Made by a program: the position numbers and the translations under genes
DNA from: a bacterium
GTDB taxonomy: Bacteria; Zhuqueibacterota; Zhuqueibacteria; Zhuqueibacterales; Geothermadaptataceae
Reading direction: 5' to 3'
Length of the DNA stretch: 64,000 nt
NCBI GenBank assembly: GCA_024275575.1
Contig: JAJRYV010000009.1
Location: 1-64,000 of the forward strand
Notes under the pieces: generated by a model
Told to the model about the DNA's origin: nothing
The model's input: only the letters and a program-made list of their open reading frames with translations
Databases searched by the model: none
In this document: positions 62,439 through 64,000 of the stretch, piece by piece
How the letters are laid out: the number at the start of each line of letters is the position of its first letter
Position numbering within the stretch: the first letter of the stretch is position 1

Positions 62439-62810
62439 TTATTGTTTGCTGGCCACGTATTTTTGAATATCGATATCCCATGTATTGCCCAATTTAATAA
62501 ATAAATCTCTTTCGGCAGGTGCCAGTTTCCCATCGGCGACAATCAATTCAAAGGCAAAATCTAGGATTACCATCCTGTCCTTTGCTGATGATGTCTCTTT
62601 AACGGTGAGCGCTGCAAGTTTGAGCTCGTCCATTAAACCATCGGCTTTCAAAATGCTGATAGAGTCGATAACCTGGCCAGGTTCAAAATCGATATTGCCG
62701 TTATTTGATTTAAGAAAATCGAGGATGACATCAATTTCTGACTTGCTGACCTCACCATCGATTGCTGATAAAAAATACAGGACTTCAAAAGCAGCTTGAA
62801 ATTTGTTCAT
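62439..62810 (-). CDS. TerB-like domain protein
   Basis: A 123-residue all-helical acidic protein similar to the TerB/tellurite-resistance-like domain: FLSAIDGEVSKSEIDVILDFL in the first half is echoed by FELIVADGKLAPAERDLFIKLG in the second, each with the acidic DG loop of the fold. Such proteins may bind metal or act as partners in stress or envelope systems. No other ter gene is nearby. ATG 62810 follows GGGAG. Confidence 0.75.
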   Translation of the reverse strand: MNKFQAAFEVLYFLSAIDGEVSKSEIDVILDFLKSNNGNIDFEPGQVIDSISILKADGLMDELKLAALTVKETSSAKDRMVILDFAFELIVADGKLAPAERDLFIKLGNTWDIDIQKYVASKQ

Positions 62811-63034
62811 TGGTCGCTCCCTGGTTAAGAAGTAAAATAACACTTTATTTATTGTATTGGCCTGGAACAGAGGAGGGTCTGAAAATAATCAAATTAATCG
62901 GTACCGGGCGCCCAGACTGTTTTATATTCAGTTTATCGTGATGGAATGGATATTAAATGGTGTGGAGCAAAAAGATGTGAAGAATGACCCTGTGCTAATT
63001 TAGAAAATGAGGATGGTGATGTCAACTTAAAAAT

Positions 63035-63094
63035 GACGAACGACGGAAACAACTGATTCCATCACTGTAAGTGACGGAATCAGCAGGTTCGTCG
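63035..63094 (-). terminator. Large hairpin after the ferredoxin-NADP reductase gene
   Basis: CTGATTCC-A-TCAC (63053-63065) pairs with GTGA-C-GGAATCAG (63071-63083), and outside it GACGAAC (63035-63041) pairs with GTTCGTC (63088-63094). It begins one base after the stop codon of the minus-strand gene. No strong T run is seen. Confidence 0.6.
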
Positions 63095-63095
63095 A

Positions 63096-63950
63096 TCAAT
63101 AAATCAGCTCAACCCAGCGGTGACCGGCTTGCAGTTCGGCTTTGCGGCGCTGCCAGAGTTCATCGGAGCCGGCGACTTTGCTGAAGGTGGCGTCGAAGGT
63201 TGTGGCGATGGATTCCAGCCCGGCGAGGAAAACGTGGGTATTGGGTTTGAGCAACATTTTCCAGATTTCATCTTTGTTTTGCTTGAAAGCGGCAGCAAAA
63301 TCGACCGGTTTGTCGAGATAGGGCTTGGGGCTGATGGCGAGAATTGCTTCAAAGGTCTCTTTGCTGTAATAGTTGCTCAAATCGTTCTTTTCATCGTTCA
63401 TATACAGCATTTCGGCGCCGGTGCGCTGACCGTAAAACAGGCGGATTTTACCGCCCCAGGTTTGGTGTTTTTTATACAAATTCTGAATAAATGCACGAAA
63501 CGGCGCGATGCCTGTTCCTAAACCAACCATGATGATATCGGCGGATTTATCGCCGGGAATTTCAAACGGCAGGCCGTAGGGGCCGGTGAGCTGCAGCGAA
63601 TCACCGGGTTGCAAATCACAGAGATAATTGGAAGCTACGCCTTTGTACTGCTCGCCGCTGAATTCGTCGATATAATCGCAGCGTTTTACACATAAATTGA
63701 TGTTTTTATCGCCGTTGGTGGTTTGTGCAACGGAATACAGGCGCAGATGGTCTTCATTGCCGAAATCGTGCGGCCCGGGAACGAGCACACCGACGCTCTG
63801 TCCCGCTTCGAGTGAGACATCGACGTCTTCATTGATTTCCAGAATGATATCGCGCACTTCCTCGGTGGATTGCTCCGGCGTGATTCGTTGTGATGATTTG
63901 ACCACGGCATAAAAGCGGTTGCTTGTATCGTAGTTCTGTAATTGACTCAT
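63096..63950 (-). CDS. Plant-type ferredoxin-NADP(+) reductase family protein
   Basis: A 284-residue flavoprotein of the plant-type FNR family. FAD site: LRLYSVA (Arg70-Ser73) and GVASNYLCDL (104-113); NAD(P) site: VGLGTGIAPFRAF (142-154) and FYGQRTGAEMLY; C-terminal end WVELIY with a terminal Tyr as in plastid-type FNR that stacks on FAD. It passes electrons between NADPH and ferredoxin or flavodoxin. GGAT lies eight bases before the ATG. Its upstream neighbour is outside the window. Confidence 0.92.
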   Translation of the reverse strand: MSQLQNYDTSNRFYAVVKSSQRITPEQSTEEVRDIILEINEDVDVSLEAGQSVGVLVPGPHDFGNEDHLRLYSVAQTTNGDKNINLCVKRCDYIDEFSGEQYKGVASNYLCDLQPGDSLQLTGPYGLPFEIPGDKSADIIMVGLGTGIAPFRAFIQNLYKKHQTWGGKIRLFYGQRTGAEMLYMNDEKNDLSNYYSKETFEAILAISPKPYLDKPVDFAAAFKQNKDEIWKMLLKPNTHVFLAGLESIATTFDATFSKVAGSDELWQRRKAELQAGHRWVELIY

Positions 63951-64000
63951 ATTTTTATCCTCAAAATTAATTCTTGATTTCTTGTTTTACTGACAGGCCA

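Overview
The window looks like a chromosomal segment of a Gram-negative bacterium of the FCB superphylum, most likely the Calditrichota/KSB1 area. Three large secreted proteins (ending at 6246, 43579 (minus strand) and 56647) carry the C-terminal signature QNYPNPFNPET followed by a FlgD-like Ig fold and a short basic/hydrophobic tail, typical of Calditrichota, KSB1 and Ignavibacteria. Lipoprotein signal peptides, a porin, and a frameshifted outer-membrane beta-barrel gene show a double membrane. The lineage call is an inference; there is no rRNA or ribosomal protein gene here to test it. I saw no tRNA, rRNA, CRISPR array or complete insertion sequence.

Layout. 1-6246: 3' part of a giant modular surface protein (Fn3, VCBS/FG-GAP, UnbV and LamG-like modules). 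6269-10537 (minus): porin, orphan PstS-like binding protein and a chemoreceptor gene broken by one in-frame TAA. 10984-25138 (plus): a ten-gene run of envelope and sugar genes (two sialidase-like BNR lipoproteins, SIS isomerase, esterase, PqaA-like lipoprotein, L-fucose-isomerase-like enzyme, YidR-like DUF3748 lipoprotein, unknown membrane protein, ceramidase-like hydrolase, GH92 mannosidase), suggesting use of complex glycoconjugates. 25869-28681: octaheme cytochrome c, Tat-exported 4x[4Fe-4S] protein and NrfD, an nrfBCD-like quinol module without a catalytic subunit. 29364-32369: discoidin-like secreted protein translationally coupled to an Agl23-like membrane glycosyltransferase, plus a lipoprotein. 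32395-40524: hybrid histidine kinase, then an operon of PAS kinase, REC-HDOD and REC-pseudo-HD-GYP proteins.

40648-52368: a mixed region with GT2, ApbE, a sorted secreted protein, rhodanese, glycerophosphodiesterase, Crp/Fnr regulator, DUF2892 protein, membrane metallophosphoesterase, ElaA-like GNAT, PfkB kinase, Smr protein and a PPi-type phosphofructokinase. 52880-56647: a PKD/cadherin-like surface protein. 56968-63950 (minus): PyrC, 5'-nucleotidase-like lipoprotein, frameshifted beta-barrel, DUF1684 lipoprotein, YdjM-like membrane protein, DUF2164, TerB-like protein and ferredoxin-NADP reductase.

Intergenic DNA is rich in structure: a 75-bp repeat present twice (21163 and 48236), GCTTCGGCAAGCTCAGG-type and GCAAAG-type inverted repeats, competing hairpins at 35764-35820, a nested palindrome with a ribosome-binding site and start codon on each strand at 48861-48962, and a row of three hairpins at 56736-56847. 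The most notable observations are the porin/binding-protein/chemoreceptor operon with its internal stop, the catalyst-free octaheme-NrfCD module, the response regulator whose HD-GYP metal ligands are all lost, and the structured intergenic elements.
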